From: an uncultured Lachnospiraceae bacterium
Lineage (GTDB): Bacteria; Bacillota; Clostridia; Lachnospirales; Lachnospiraceae
DNA length: 64,000 nucleotides
Direction: 5' to 3'
Assembly: GCA_944384125.1 (NCBI GenBank)
Contig: CALWSF010000010.1
Coordinates: forward strand, 1 to 64,000
Within the stretch, counting starts at the first letter, position 1; every line of letters begins with the position of its first letter. This document shows, piece after piece, positions 1-9,166 of the stretch. The notes under the pieces are model-generated. The model was not told the origin of the DNA, made no database searches, and saw nothing but the letters and a program-made list of their open reading frames with translations. A program made the translations under genes and the position numbers.

Positions 1-92
1 TGAGAAAATACGTCTATGATCATTTTCTCTAGGGACAGTCTTTTTCATCTCAACTGACAATTCGTTTACTTCATCCAATCATACTGTTTATA

Positions 93-122
93 TGGACTTA
101 CCCAGTCTTAACATGTTATAAT
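93..122 (+). promoter_or_regulatory. Sigma-A type promoter for the first gene
   Basis: A perfect -10 TATAAT lies at 117-122, preceded by TG at 114-115 (extended -10), and a weak -35 TGGACT lies at 93-98 with an 18-base spacer. The predicted start, near 129, gives a leader of about 40 bases before the ATG at 172. This is read directly from sequence and has not been tested. Confidence 0.6.
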
Positions 123-171
123 AAATACAGGCAGTAATGAAGGAGCAGGGAAATAAAAAGGGGGTAATCAA

Positions 172-723
172 ATGAAAATTGGAGAAGCAAAGCAACTGTA
201 TCAGTCTCATCTCAGTACTCTCTCATCATACAGACAAAAGCTCAAAAAAAGCCTGGAATCCGTTCCTGAAAACCATCCGAATTTTGATCGGACAGAAATT
301 TCCAGTGAGCTGTCACGCATATCAGCTGAATATGAGCGGACAAAAGCCGGCCTGGAACAAATCTGCTCCCAGGAAACACTCATTCAGAATGCCGAGGCAT
401 CCAGGCAGGAAAGTGAAGCAACCGCTGAAGCCATGGAAGAGATGATGAAATGTCTTGAAATCGCGCGCAGAATCTCAAACGGTGACAAAGTTCCCGCCTC
501 TGATGAGAAGAAACTGATGGAATATGACTACAAACTCTATATTTCTGCCAAAAACATGGCAATGGTAAATAAAAATAACAAGCCAAAGGAGTATGACTCT
601 CTCTGGGATGAAGAAGAGACGGATGAGCCTGCTTCCTCTCCTGAGGAAATTGCCGAAAATACAGAAATCAATATTGCGCCGCCCTCGGCGGGAGAAACGG
701 GTGCAGAAGCCCCCTCTGAATAA
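172..723 (+). CDS. Hypothetical coiled-coil protein, 183 aa
   Basis: I do not recognise the family. The protein is hydrophilic and has no signal peptide or membrane segment. Residues 1 to about 110 are rich in Lys, Glu, Gln and Ser with heptad-like spacing, which suggests a helical coiled coil; the last 40 residues are acidic and rich in Glu, Pro and Ala and look disordered. The ATG at 172 has a G-rich ribosome site (AGGGGG) about 8 bases upstream and a good promoter at 93-122, so it is very likely expressed alone or with the lipoprotein that follows. No function is assigned. Confidence 0.75.
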   Translation: MKIGEAKQLYQSHLSTLSSYRQKLKKSLESVPENHPNFDRTEISSELSRISAEYERTKAGLEQICSQETLIQNAEASRQESEATAEAMEEMMKCLEIARRISNGDKVPASDEKKLMEYDYKLYISAKNMAMVNKNNKPKEYDSLWDEEETDEPASSPEEIAENTEINIAPPSAGETGAEAPSE

Positions 724-821
724 TGTCACAGGAGTTTTTACCGGCAAATCGGCAATATTTCTTATCAACTCTTAACATTACTTAATAATACTTAAATTCA
801 CTTTCTTTGTTTGACCGGATA

Positions 822-830
822 TGGTATGCT
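822..830 (+). promoter_or_regulatory. Possible extended -10 promoter of the lipoprotein gene
   Basis: TATGCT at 825-830 is preceded by TG at 822-823 (TGnTATGCT). No convincing -35 is seen at the right distance. The strong ribosome site AAGGAGG lies just downstream at about 843-849, so transcription could instead come from the promoter in front of the preceding gene. Confidence 0.3.
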
Positions 831-858
831 ACCTCAAAAATAAAGGAGGTAGTTTCAA

Positions 859-1467
859 ATGAAACTCAAACTTATATTATTTTCCGCTCTGTGCGCAGTT
901 TCTCTGGCGGCATGCCAGAATCTCCCTATTCCCTCTGCCGGACAGGAAAGTTCTTCTGCATCTTCAGAAGCGGAACAGTCCTCTGCTGCACAGAAGGAAG
1001 AAAAAACCAGCTCTGCTGATTCACAGGCTGAAACATCAGACGAGACAAATACCTCTGTGGATACAGCTCCGACTGTTGTGGATTTTCAGAACATACTGGA
1101 TCTGATGGGGAAAAAGGATGCTGAGGTGGTTTCCGTACTCGGCGAAGGAGATCCTGTTGAAAATGACGATTCCACGATCTTAAACCGGGAATACACTCTG
1201 TCTCTGTTTGACGAAGATGCAACCGTTATTATGCATTTCAATCTCTATCACGAAGGTTCTGATGAACTGGAGCAGTGCACAATCAACCTTTCCAAAAAAG
1301 AACTGGAAGACTATGAAAAAATTCTGGAGGATATTCTGGGAAAACCGACAGAAACCTATGAAAAATCCTACTTTTTTGCCGATGAGACTTCAGATATTGT
1401 GCTGGCAAATCCCTATGATGATGAACCTTATATAGAGATAACCCTCAAAGATCTGGTCACTGAATAG
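859..1467 (+). CDS. Putative lipoprotein, 202 aa
   Basis: This is a secreted lipoprotein of unknown role. The N-terminus is a classical lipoprotein signal: Lys at residues 2 and 4, a hydrophobic core, then the lipobox LAAC with Cys19 as the lipidated residue. About 45 residues of Ser/Glu/Ala-rich linker follow, then a folded part from about residue 70 that contains acidic loops. The ATG is preceded by AAAGGAGG at ideal spacing. A bidirectional terminator follows the stop at 1501-1542. The folded domain resembles no family I can name with confidence. Confidence 0.8.
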   Translation: MKLKLILFSALCAVSLAACQNLPIPSAGQESSSASSEAEQSSAAQKEEKTSSADSQAETSDETNTSVDTAPTVVDFQNILDLMGKKDAEVVSVLGEGDPVENDDSTILNREYTLSLFDEDATVIMHFNLYHEGSDELEQCTINLSKKELEDYEKILEDILGKPTETYEKSYFFADETSDIVLANPYDDEPYIEITLKDLVTE

Positions 1468-1500
1468 TTTTTTCTTTTAGAATCTGAATTACGTTAGTTA

Positions 1501-1542
1501 AAAGCATCTGCAGGCTGCCTTTTTCGCCGCGCAGATGCTTTT
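1501..1542. terminator. Bidirectional intrinsic terminator
   Basis: AAAGCATCTGC (1501-1511) pairs with GCAGATGCTTT (1531-1541). T-rich flanks on both sides let it end the lipoprotein gene on the plus strand and the sensor kinase gene on the minus strand. Confidence 0.8.
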
Positions 1543-1594
1543 ATCAAATTTATTAAATTGAACCTATTTCCGTCTTTTTATTCCCGCTTAATTA

Positions 1595-3964
1595 TTATCG
1601 TTTTATCAGATCCAGCAGCGTCTGTGTCAAAACATTAAAATCAATAGGTTTGGAAATATGGCCGTTCATACCTGCATTTGACGTTTTTATGATATCCTCG
1701 GCAAAAGCGTTCGCCGTGACAGCAATAATTGGAACTGTCAGGGCATCCTGTCTGTCCATGGCACGTATTCTTCTCGCCGCCTCGCATCCGTCCATTACCG
1801 GCATCTGCATATCCATCAGAACAGCATCAAAATGGAATGGTGGAGATGCACTGAATATATGTACCGCTTCCCCGCCATTTACAGCCGAAACCACATCTAC
1901 GCCATTCATGCTGAGTATTTCTGTAGCAATCTCTCTGTTGAGTTCATTATCCTCCGCCAGAAGAATACGGCGTCCTTTCAGACTGTCTGCTCTGCTTTTC
2001 GGAACTGTTTCCGGCAGTTCCTGCTTTTTCCTGCTTACTACATCAAACGGAATTGCTACGGTAAATCTGCTTCCTTCTCCAAGGCGGCTCTCCGCTTTGA
2101 TCTCTCCGCTTAACTGACGGACAAGACTTTTTACAATCGGCATGCCCAGTCCGGTTCCCATAATTGTTTTTGAGGTAAAGCCGGTTTCTCTCGAATACGG
2201 ATCAAATATATGCTCTAAAAACTCTTCAGACATGCCTATGCCTGTATCCGCTACTATTATTTCATATTTACTCCGTTTCATGGATACACGCTGCCGCATG
2301 GTAACGCTGATTTCAGCTCCGGCATCACTGTATTTAAAGGCATTGGACAGAAGGTTATTCATAATCTGTTCCAGCTTAAAGGGATCTCCAAAAACAACAG
2401 CATCATTTACCTTAATATCCACTTTCAGATGTTTATGCTGCTCCTTTACTATTTCTTCAAACAGTGACACACTCCCACGAATACATTTTTCAATATCAAA
2501 TTCTTCATTTTTCAGTATGTTCTTTCCGGACTGAATTCTGGACAGCTCCAGAATATCATTGATAAGTTCCAGAAGCTGCCGGCCGGCATGGAGGATTTTA
2601 TCCATATAATCTGCCGTTTTTTCCCAGTTTCCCTGATTCTTCATTATCAGCTCACAATACCCGATAATGGCATTCAGAGGTGTCCGCATGTCGTGCGACA
2701 TTCTGTTAAAAAATGATTCTTTTTCTTTTGCACTCTCCCGGGCAGTTTCCAGCGCATCCTGAAGAATAACCAGATGCTGCTGTTGCTGACATTTCTCCAT
2801 GTCAACTTCCCTGAAACAGAATATAACCTTATCCGGTGCAATCTTTTCATTGTACAGTGTCCGGACGTTTACCCATTTGTATACATCGCCGAATCTGCGC
2901 CTGTAATCTCCTCCGTAATCTGATACTCTGTTCTTTACGCGTTCCCTTATTTTTTCCAGCGAAAATGCATTTTCAAATTCATCACTGATATCTTTTTCCA
3001 CATATTTTCTGATAACCTTCAGAAGCTCCTCATAAGTTCCCTTTAACGGTACTTCCTGAGCTATATCTTCAGAAGGCTTTATAAATTCGCATGTGCCTTT
3101 TTTTAAATTAAGCAGATAGATGGCATAAAATGAATCTCCCAGAATACGGATTGTGCTTTCTGACAGGCCAATCTGATGTATCTGAATGAGATCCCGCAGG
3201 ACCATAATAAATAAGATTATGAAAATCAGCAGGGAAACTCCGGCCAGGACATACACCACCATATTTTCCTCGCCCATAAGAACTGATTCAACAGGTATCG
3301 TGATAATAACTGTCCATCCCTCATCCATCTCATAATAATAAACACCCCTTTGTTTTCCCTCATAGTCCGCAAAGGATGAATCGTAAGATGTAAGAGAACC
3401 ATCCCTGATTCCCGAAAGCAGGTAGTTCACATTGTCCTGAAGCTCCTCCCGGGACATATTCCACGGCGTGGAAGATCTGATAAGATTACCGGAAGAATCA
3501 CACATATAAAAAGAACACTCTTTGGGGATATCCTGTTCGCCCTGCTGTTCATGGAATCTTTCCGGATAAAGATCAAACGCAAGAACATTACCCTTTTTTT
3601 TCAGCTCTTTTGCAAGTGTGACAATCGGCTGACCGGTAATTGCATCCTGATACACATCAGTAAAAATAGTTTCCCCCTGAGCCTCTATCGCGTCATTGTA
3701 CCACATGGTACTTCCATAATCATAGCTGTCATCCCCCTCCCAGGGATTTGCACCTACAATTTTCCCGTCTATCACAGCATAGGGATCTACTGTGTTTTCT
3801 CCCAGAATTACACTGAGCTTTTTAAAATAGCCCTGCAGCCAGTTCTGCATGGAATCCTGTTCTCCGGCAGCATGAAGCTCGTCCACATACTCCGCTCCCA
3901 GCTCCAGCATGTTTCTGAAGGACTGGATATTCATTTTCTCTTCATCTTGCATAGCTTTTGGCAA
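1595..3964 (-). CDS. Hybrid sensor histidine kinase (main reading frame, N-terminus lost by frameshift)
   Basis: Membrane hybrid kinase, 789 residues in the open frame. Visible in order: a Cache-like extracellular sensor (about 10-225), a membrane helix (about 236-256), a PAS-like region (270-385), a HisKA dimerisation domain with phospho-accepting His424 in SHDMRTPLNAI, an HATPase domain with NLLSNAFKYS and the G boxes DTGIGM and GTGLGM, and a C-terminal receiver with LAEDN and Asp718 in MDMQMPVMDG. Phosphate would pass from His424 to Asp718 and then to the HPt protein encoded just upstream. The first membrane helix is missing from this frame: it is encoded at 3942-4112 in another frame, starting with a GTG that has an excellent ribosome site. 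The open frame itself starts at a TTG with no ribosome site, so this is a frameshifted gene rather than a native start. Confidence 0.85.
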   Translation of the reverse strand: MPKAMQDEEKMNIQSFRNMLELGAEYVDELHAAGEQDSMQNWLQGYFKKLSVILGENTVDPYAVIDGKIVGANPWEGDDSYDYGSTMWYNDAIEAQGETIFTDVYQDAITGQPIVTLAKELKKKGNVLAFDLYPERFHEQQGEQDIPKECSFYMCDSSGNLIRSSTPWNMSREELQDNVNYLLSGIRDGSLTSYDSSFADYEGKQRGVYYYEMDEGWTVIITIPVESVLMGEENMVVYVLAGVSLLIFIILFIMVLRDLIQIHQIGLSESTIRILGDSFYAIYLLNLKKGTCEFIKPSEDIAQEVPLKGTYEELLKVIRKYVEKDISDEFENAFSLEKIRERVKNRVSDYGGDYRRRFGDVYKWVNVRTLYNEKIAPDKVIFCFREVDMEKCQQQQHLVILQDALETARESAKEKESFFNRMSHDMRTPLNAIIGYCELIMKNQGNWEKTADYMDKILHAGRQLLELINDILELSRIQSGKNILKNEEFDIEKCIRGSVSLFEEIVKEQHKHLKVDIKVNDAVVFGDPFKLEQIMNNLLSNAFKYSDAGAEISVTMRQRVSMKRSKYEIIVADTGIGMSEEFLEHIFDPYSRETGFTSKTIMGTGLGMPIVKSLVRQLSGEIKAESRLGEGSRFTVAIPFDVVSRKKQELPETVPKSRADSLKGRRILLAEDNELNREIATEILSMNGVDVVSAVNGGEAVHIFSASPPFHFDAVLMDMQMPVMDGCEAARRIRAMDRQDALTVPIIAVTANAFAEDIIKTSNAGMNGHISKPIDFNVLTQTLLDLIKR

Positions 3965-4112
3965 GTGACATACCCAGGTCCTGGGTGTTCTGAAGCATTT
4001 TCTGCCGCACCAGCAAAATGCTGAGCACCAATGTAATCAAAACAGTAAGCAGTATAAATATATTCAGAAAATTATTGGCACGCAGTCTCCATTTACCATA
4101 TAACCTTTTCAC
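3942..4112 (-). pseudogene. Frameshifted N-terminal segment of the hybrid sensor kinase
   Basis: A GTG start at 4112 with ribosome site GGGGGAG 7 bases upstream opens a frame encoding a basic start, a strongly hydrophobic helix (about residues 16-36) and the linker ending SLAKSYAR, then a TGA at 3942-3944. Removing one base near 3947-3948 joins this segment in frame to residue 7 (Asp) of the open kinase frame, giving the expected two-helix Cache sensor layout. There is no slippery heptamer at the junction, so programmed frameshifting is unlikely. It is either a true lesion or a sequencing error. Confidence 0.75.
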
Positions 4113-4131
4113 GCCGTTGCTCCCCCGCCTG

Positions 4132-4431
4132 CTAAAATTTACTGTTTTTCATGCGTTCCAGCACACTTACCACCTGCTCATACGCATTTTTCAGCTCCGG
4201 CATCATAAGCTTTGCCTTCTCAATATCTCCTGATCGGAGATATTCCACCTGTTCTTTCAGCAATATTTCCATTCCTTTGACTGAAAGATTTCCGCAGACG
4301 CCTTTTAAAGTATGTGCAGCTTCAAAAGCTTTCCGGCATTCTCCCTCCGCAAGGGAATCGCTGAGTATCCTGTAATTTTCATCTTCCGTAAACCGAATGA
4401 GATACTTTAAGTAAAGCATCTCATTTCCCAT
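4132..4431 (-). CDS. HPt histidine phosphotransfer protein (remaining open part)
   Basis: This 99-residue remnant holds a full HPt four-helix bundle with the phospho-accepting His40 in AAHTLKGVCGNLS. HPt proteins relay phosphate between a hybrid kinase receiver and a response regulator, and here the gene sits exactly between the two (17 bases to the REC/HD-GYP stop when measured from the native start, 19 bases to the kinase GTG). The frame stays coding upstream of this ATG, back to an ATG at 4500 with ribosome site GGGAGGAG, but is interrupted by TAA at codon 6. The ATG at 4431 has only a weak ribosome site, so expression may be low or absent. Confidence 0.75.
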   Translation of the reverse strand: MGNEMLYLKYLIRFTEDENYRILSDSLAEGECRKAFEAAHTLKGVCGNLSVKGMEILLKEQVEYLRSGDIEKAKLMMPELKNAYEQVVSVLERMKNSKF

Positions 4432-4500
4432 AAATCTTTCTATGGCCTCTTCCGGCTCAACTCCAACCTTTCTCAGTTCTTCTTACTGCACTGTGGCCAT
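4432..4500 (-). pseudogene. Native 5' end of the HPt gene carrying a nonsense codon
   Basis: ATG at 4498-4500 is preceded by GGGAGGAG (4506-4513, spacing 5). Codons 1-5 read MATVQ, codon 6 is TAA (4483-4485), and codons 7-23 read EELRKVGVEPEEAIERF, continuous with the open HPt frame. The HPt-like character of the residues after the stop shows that the gene once began at 4500. A single C-to-T, G-to-T or A-to-T change (from CAA, GAA or AAA) would explain the stop. Confidence 0.75.
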
Positions 4501-4512
4501 ACTGACTCCTCC

Positions 4513-5577
4513 CTAAATCTGCGTATATAATTTTCTGCATTTTTCCTCTACGGAGAGAAATGCCCGAAGCAGTCTGGGATTGAATGCTCCACACTCTCTA
4601 TTTTTAATCATTTCCACCGCATTCCCGAATTCAATGGCATTTTTATATACACGCTTGCTTACAAGCGCATCATACACATCTGCAATGGAAACAATCTGCG
4701 CACTTATCGGTATCTCATCCCCTTTAAGCCCGTCCGGATATCCTCTTCCGTCCCAGCGTTCATGGTGATACCTCGCTATATCATATGCATACTGGTATGC
4801 CTCATGCTTTTTCATCTGTGGAATCTGACTGAGCATCTCCGCACCTATAACCGTATGTTTTTTCATCTCATCATATTCTTCAGCCGTCAGTTTTCCGGGC
4901 TTATTAAGGATCTGATCTGAAACGGCAATCTTTCCTACATCATGCATAATGGATCCCAGTGAAATCTGTTCAATCTCATCGGAAGTCAGTCCCTCTCCAA
5001 ATTCCGTGTTCTCCAGCATAATCCTCGTAATGCTGCTGATCCTTTTAACGTGCTCTCCCGACTCTCCGCTTCGAAATTCAATTGCCGTTGACAAAGCTTC
5101 GATCATACCTTTGTTAAGTTCAATAATCTGCTGTGCCTGCTTCAGGATTTCAGAGCTCTGCTGTTTCACTTTTTCACTCAGTTTCTTCCTGGCACGAAAA
5201 AGTTCAATTACCGAATCAACTCTTCGCCGGATCATATAAGGAACAACCGGCTTATTTATCACATCCATGACCCCGAGCTCATACGCCTCCCTGAGCACAT
5301 CCGCCCTTTCAGATGCTGTGATCAGAAAAACCGGAACATCTTTTATCTGTTTTTCTTTCTTCATCAGACGGAGAAATTCCAGTCCGTCCATCACAGGCAT
5401 GACAACATCCAGAAGAATGGCACATATACTCTCTTTGTTCTGTAAATATGTCTCCCATCCTTTTGCACCGTCTGCAGCCAGTGCTATCCCATATGTATCT
5501 GAAAATATGTGGCTTAAAATTACTCTGTTTACCCCACTGTCATCTATGATCAGCAATGTATCTGCAACCTGGCCCAT
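4513..5577 (-). CDS. Response regulator with HD-GYP domain
   Basis: Two-domain output regulator, 354 aa. The receiver spans residues 1-125 with the acidic pair IDD (11-13), phospho-acceptor Asp57 in LLDVVMPVMDG and Lys109. A coiled-coil linker (about 128-165) leads to an HD-GYP domain with His212-Asp213 (HDVGKIA), HH at 271-272, and GYP at 279-281. HD-GYP proteins hydrolyse cyclic di-GMP; the key motifs are intact. It is first in the operon, followed by the HPt and hybrid kinase genes, so it is the likely end point of that phosphorelay. With both downstream genes damaged, it may now act without its cognate kinase. Confidence 0.9.
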   Translation of the reverse strand: MGQVADTLLIIDDSGVNRVILSHIFSDTYGIALAADGAKGWETYLQNKESICAILLDVVMPVMDGLEFLRLMKKEKQIKDVPVFLITASERADVLREAYELGVMDVINKPVVPYMIRRRVDSVIELFRARKKLSEKVKQQSSEILKQAQQIIELNKGMIEALSTAIEFRSGESGEHVKRISSITRIMLENTEFGEGLTSDEIEQISLGSIMHDVGKIAVSDQILNKPGKLTAEEYDEMKKHTVIGAEMLSQIPQMKKHEAYQYAYDIARYHHERWDGRGYPDGLKGDEIPISAQIVSIADVYDALVSKRVYKNAIEFGNAVEMIKNRECGAFNPRLLRAFLSVEEKCRKLYTQI

Positions 5578-5662
5578 TTTTCAATTTCAACCTCCCCAAC
5601 CATTCCTCCTGCACAATCTTTATAATTATAAAGCCGGAGCAAAAATCTTACTTTTGATTATC

Positions 5663-5692
5663 ATTTTACTCCATCTGATCGCTGACATTCAA
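5663..5692 (-). promoter_or_regulatory. Candidate promoter of the phosphorelay operon
   Basis: On the minus strand TTGAAT (5687-5692) is followed after 18 bases by TAAAAT (5663-5668). It lies about 90 bases upstream of the REC/HD-GYP start. Confidence 0.45.
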
Positions 5693-5774
5693 GAATAACC
5701 TGCATAAATCCGTCAAATAATTGCTTTTTTCCCCATATTCTGCAGTTTTTCTCCCTTTTTTGTATCCCCGCTGC

Positions 5775-5820
5775 AAAAAAGACATCTGCAGACAGGTATT
5801 TGCCCTGCCTGCAGATGCCT
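5775..5820. terminator. Terminator downstream of glyS
   Basis: A 14-bp stem pairs 5783-5796 with 5804-5817 (one wobble pair). T runs on both sides give a strong minus-strand terminator for the glyS transcript and a plus-strand hairpin with TTTTT as well. Confidence 0.85.
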
Positions 5821-5838
5821 TTTTACACAGATTGCTAA

Positions 5839-7227
5839 TTAAAAGCGGAACTTATCCTCAAAATAATTTTTCAGTTCTGCAATCGGAACCCTTACCTGTT
5901 CCATCGTATCTCTGTCACGAACCGTAACCGCTCCGTCCGTCTCAGAGTCAAAATCATAGGTTACGCAGAACGGTGTACCGATCTCATCCTGTCTTCTGTA
6001 TCTCTTTCCGATATTTCCTCTGTCATCAAATTCACAGTTATAATACTTTGACAGTTCTGAATAGATCTTCTCCGCACCCTCGTTAAGTTTCTTTGAAAGA
6101 GGCAGAACTCCGATCTTCACAGGAGCGATGGCAGGATGGAAATGAAGTACTGTTCTCACATCTCCCTCGCCGATCTCTTCCTCATCGTATGCAGCACAGA
6201 GGAAGGCCAGTGTAACGCGATCCGCTCCCAGAGACGGCTCGATTACATAAGGAATGTATCTCGTCTTTTTCTCGTCATCGAAATAAGTCAGATCCTGTCC
6301 GGAAGTCTCCTGATGACGGCTCAGATCATAATCAGTTCTGTCAGCGATTCCCCAAAGCTCGCCCCAGCCGAACGGGAACAGGAACTCAATATCCGTCGTC
6401 GCTTTGCTGTAGAAGGAAAGCTCCTCCTTCTCATGATCTCTGGCGCGCATCTCCTCCGGTTTGATTCCCAGCGTCTGCAGCCAGTTAATACAGAACTGCT
6501 TCCAGTATGCAAACCACTCAAGATCCGTATCCGGCTCACAGAAGAACTCCAGCTCCATCTGCTCAAACTCTCTTGTACGGAAAGTAAAGTTTCCGGGCGT
6601 AATCTCGTTCCTGAAAGATTTTCCAATCTGCGCAATTCCGAAGGGAACTTTCTTTCTTGATGTTCTCAGAACATTTTTAAAATTAACAAAAATACCCTGT
6701 GCCGTCTCCGGTCTCAGATATACGGTATTTTTGGCATCCTCTGTAACGCCCTGGAATGTCTTGAACATCAGATTGAACTGACGGATATCCGTAAAGTCGT
6801 GCTTTCCGCAGCTGGGGCAGCAGATATTGTTGTCATCAATATACTTTTTCATCTCTTCCTGTGACCAGCCGTCCACGGAGCCTTCAATCGTAATGCCGTG
6901 CTCTGCCATATAATCCTCAATAAGCTTGTCGGCACGGAATCTCTCCTTACAGCACTTGCAGTCCATCAGCGGATCAGAAAAACCGCCAAGATGTCCGGAA
7001 GCCACCCATGTCTGGGAATTCATCAGAATCGCGCAGTCAACTCCCACATTATAGGGGCTCTCCTGCACAAATTTCTGCCACCAGGCGCGCTTTACATTGT
7101 TTTTCAGCTCCACGCCAAGGTTTCCATAGTCCCATGTATTAGCAAGGCCACCGTAAATCTCAGAGCCGGGATATACAAAGCCCCTCGATTTGGCAAGAGC
7201 CACGATTTTTTCCATCGTCTTCTCCAT
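5839..7227 (-). CDS. glyS: Glycyl-tRNA synthetase, single-chain class II type
   Basis: Charges tRNA-Gly with glycine in the cytoplasm. The 462-residue length and the start [19 protein letters not shown] are those of the homodimeric GlyRS used by many Gram-positives, not the two-subunit GlyQ/GlyS. Class II motif 2 is visible around [19 protein letters not shown], and motif 3 near the C-terminus in [13 protein letters not shown] Cys-rich insert (CKCCKERF, then [10 protein letters not shown]) looks like a zinc site. A C-terminal anticodon-binding domain follows (about 365-462). It lies 20 bases after the lipoprotein gene and ends at a clear terminator. No T-box leader was found in front of it. 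Confidence 0.97.
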   Translation of the reverse strand: MEKTMEKIVALAKSRGFVYPGSEIYGGLANTWDYGNLGVELKNNVKRAWWQKFVQESPYNVGVDCAILMNSQTWVASGHLGGFSDPLMDCKCCKERFRADKLIEDYMAEHGITIEGSVDGWSQEEMKKYIDDNNICCPSCGKHDFTDIRQFNLMFKTFQGVTEDAKNTVYLRPETAQGIFVNFKNVLRTSRKKVPFGIAQIGKSFRNEITPGNFTFRTREFEQMELEFFCEPDTDLEWFAYWKQFCINWLQTLGIKPEEMRARDHEKEELSFYSKATTDIEFLFPFGWGELWGIADRTDYDLSRHQETSGQDLTYFDDEKKTRYIPYVIEPSLGADRVTLAFLCAAYDEEEIGEGDVRTVLHFHPAIAPVKIGVLPLSKKLNEGAEKIYSELSKYYNCEFDDRGNIGKRYRRQDEIGTPFCVTYDFDSETDGAVTVRDRDTMEQVRVPIAELKNYFEDKFRF

Positions 7228-7247
7228 CTTCTTTTCCTCCTGAATTT

Positions 7248-7901
7248 TTATTTAAACACAACCAGCGCCCTGCCATCTGCAGGCACGGCCGCCGTATATG
7301 CATCTTTTGCCTCTGTCCCCTCGGACATGTACACAATTTCTCCGGAAAACATCACTGTTCCGCCTCCCTCAATAACTGCGGCGGTTCCTTCCTGTTCCTT
7401 CGCAACATCATCTGCCGAAGCTGCACTTTTGTCTGCTTTCACAATAGCCGTACCGTCAAACCAGCCTGCCGCTGCAGCCTCCGTTACGGGAAGGACTTCC
7501 AGAGATGTAATGGAATTGCTGGAATCCTCATTGTCCTCTGTCTGCCGGAATGCCACGAGATCCTCCAGAGAAGCATATTCAAATATTACGCGGAGCGTAT
7601 CCCCATCTTTTGTCACACTCTGAAGAGCTGCCGGAAGCCTGTCAGTTCCGCTTCCATTTTCAGCCTCCGCCTTTGCTCCTCTCTCCTGATTGAAGCGGAT
7701 GACTGCCGCCTCCAGATATTGTTTCAAATCTTTCTCATCTACATCAGCGCCCCCTGTGTCCTCCACAAGAGCACTGGATAAAGAGCCGTCCTCTGCCACA
7801 TACACACAGTTCTCCGAAGGAGAGAATGCAGCTTTCTGCCCGGAACAGCCGGACAGCAGTACTCCCACTGCTGCCGCCAGAAGCAGTCGCGACTTTTTCA
7901 T
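7248..7901 (-). CDS. Putative lipoprotein upstream of glyS
   Basis: Unknown secreted lipoprotein of 217 aa. I take the start at 7901 because AGGAGG lies 9 bases upstream; a longer in-frame ATG at 7925 would place charged residues before the signal. The signal is [16 protein letters not shown] followed by lipobox LSGC. The rest is rich in Ala, Glu and Ser, with a beta-rich middle. The short distance to glyS (20 bases) suggests co-transcription, but no functional link is evident. No domain is recognised with confidence. Confidence 0.8.
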   Translation of the reverse strand: MKKSRLLLAAAVGVLLSGCSGQKAAFSPSENCVYVAEDGSLSSALVEDTGGADVDEKDLKQYLEAAVIRFNQERGAKAEAENGSGTDRLPAALQSVTKDGDTLRVIFEYASLEDLVAFRQTEDNEDSSNSITSLEVLPVTEAAAAGWFDGTAIVKADKSAASADDVAKEQEGTAAVIEGGGTVMFSGEIVYMSEGTEAKDAYTAAVPADGRALVVFK

Positions 7902-8059
7902 ACCACCCGTTCCTCCTGACTCCATTTTTACATCAAGTTTTTATAGTATACCCGCTTTTTCCTTTATTTTCAAGACTCACAAAGTAAAAAAGCAAAATCC
8001 CCTCCCTTTTACCCTCTCTCTCCTTTTTATTTTTAATCCTCCGAAAATCAGCCTCTTCT

Positions 8060-9085
8060 TTACCGGCCGCCGTTCAGAACCATCCACACTTCTGGAAGGA
8101 AACGGCGCAGAAAGCGTGCCGCCTGAAAACATACGGACACAGCAATAACCGGCATAAAGAAAAACAGGAGCACCGCCACAGCCTTCTGTCCGGGAAACAA
8201 AATAGCCGCTGCCTTGTTTATAAACCTTACAGGAATAAAATGAAATGCGTAAATAAAAAAGGTGCATGTCATAAACGGACGGATTCTGCCCAGCCGCTCC
8301 TCATTTACCATAAGCCAGACACTGATGGACGCTGCCAGCTGATAGAGAACGATCCCCGGCACAAAATACTCTGTATAATATCTTCGTCCCACAAAAATCC
8401 CCGCTGCCAGAAGTACAATGCCAAAAAGGACACGGCGCCGGCTCCATGGAGCCTCAGCGCTTTCCTTCAGATGAACAGCAATAAAAGCCGCAGCGGAATA
8501 ATAAATGAGTGCATCAAGATTGAGTTCAGGAAGCGCCACGCCCATAAAAAGCGCATACAGAAGAACCGCCAGAAAGATTATCCCCGACCACACACGCTGC
8601 AGAAAAAAATAGAGTACAGGTGCAAGAGCCACCAGAATAAGAAGCTGGTACATAAACCAGAAAACGGGATTAAAAGCAAAGCGCACAATGGCATTAAAAG
8701 CTCCCTCAAATGTCAGGCTGAGCCCTGGTTTATTGACAATCCCCTGCAGTCCGTCCACATGGCTGGTCAAAAGATAACCTGCATAATAAAGCGTATTCCA
8801 GAGAAGATATGGAATCAGAAGAGAACGGACTCTCCTCTTCCACTTTCCCATCAGCTTATCCCAGCTGAAATCCCGATAGAACAGATAGCCTGACAGCATG
8901 ATAAAACAGGGAATATTGACTCTGATAATTTCCGGGACAATACGGTATTCAAAGTGCATCAGCGGATCATCCGCCGCGATCCCCGGGAAAAAAAGCTCCG
9001 CATTCCCGGAATGATTCCAGATAACCAGCACGCAGCAGATAAAATTAAACCAGGTAATTTTTGCACGGAATTTCCTTTCCTCCAT
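8060..9085 (-). CDS. Membrane acyltransferase, acyltransferase-3 family
   Basis: Integral membrane protein of 341 aa with about ten hydrophobic helices. The first helix carries the family signature (VIWNHSGN, with the conserved His), followed by the typical MLSGYLFYRDFSWDKLM loop with basic residues. Family members transfer acetyl or similar groups to cell-surface sugars, peptidoglycan or glycolipids; the substrate cannot be told from sequence. It stands after the recO terminator hairpin and does not belong functionally to the repair genes upstream. Confidence 0.88.
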   Translation of the reverse strand: MEERKFRAKITWFNFICCVLVIWNHSGNAELFFPGIAADDPLMHFEYRIVPEIIRVNIPCFIMLSGYLFYRDFSWDKLMGKWKRRVRSLLIPYLLWNTLYYAGYLLTSHVDGLQGIVNKPGLSLTFEGAFNAIVRFAFNPVFWFMYQLLILVALAPVLYFFLQRVWSGIIFLAVLLYALFMGVALPELNLDALIYYSAAAFIAVHLKESAEAPWSRRRVLFGIVLLAAGIFVGRRYYTEYFVPGIVLYQLAASISVWLMVNEERLGRIRPFMTCTFFIYAFHFIPVRFINKAAAILFPGQKAVAVLLFFFMPVIAVSVCFQAARFLRRFLPEVWMVLNGGR

Positions 9086-9122
9086 CCGCTGAAGCTCCTT
9101 TCTTTCCTCTGTAAAATCATTT

Positions 9123-9162
9123 CGGGAGCAGGCGAATTTTTCCCCCTATCCGTCTGCTCCCG
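9123..9162 (-). terminator. Hairpin between recO and the acyltransferase gene
   Basis: CGGGAGCAGGCG (9123-9134) pairs with CGTCTGCTCCCG (9151-9162), 12 bp with one wobble. The T content after it on the minus strand is modest, so it may attenuate rather than fully stop transcription from recO. Confidence 0.5.
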
Positions 9163-9166
9163 CTTC

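Noticed and set aside
2-30. Inverted repeat GAGAAAAT/ATTTTCTC near the window start
   Set aside because: Only an 8-bp AT-rich stem, no clear T run, and the preceding gene is not visible.
7902-8059. T-box leader for glyS
   Set aside because: No T-box sequence (GGGTGGNACCGCG-like) or paired hairpins are present upstream of the lipoprotein-glyS unit.
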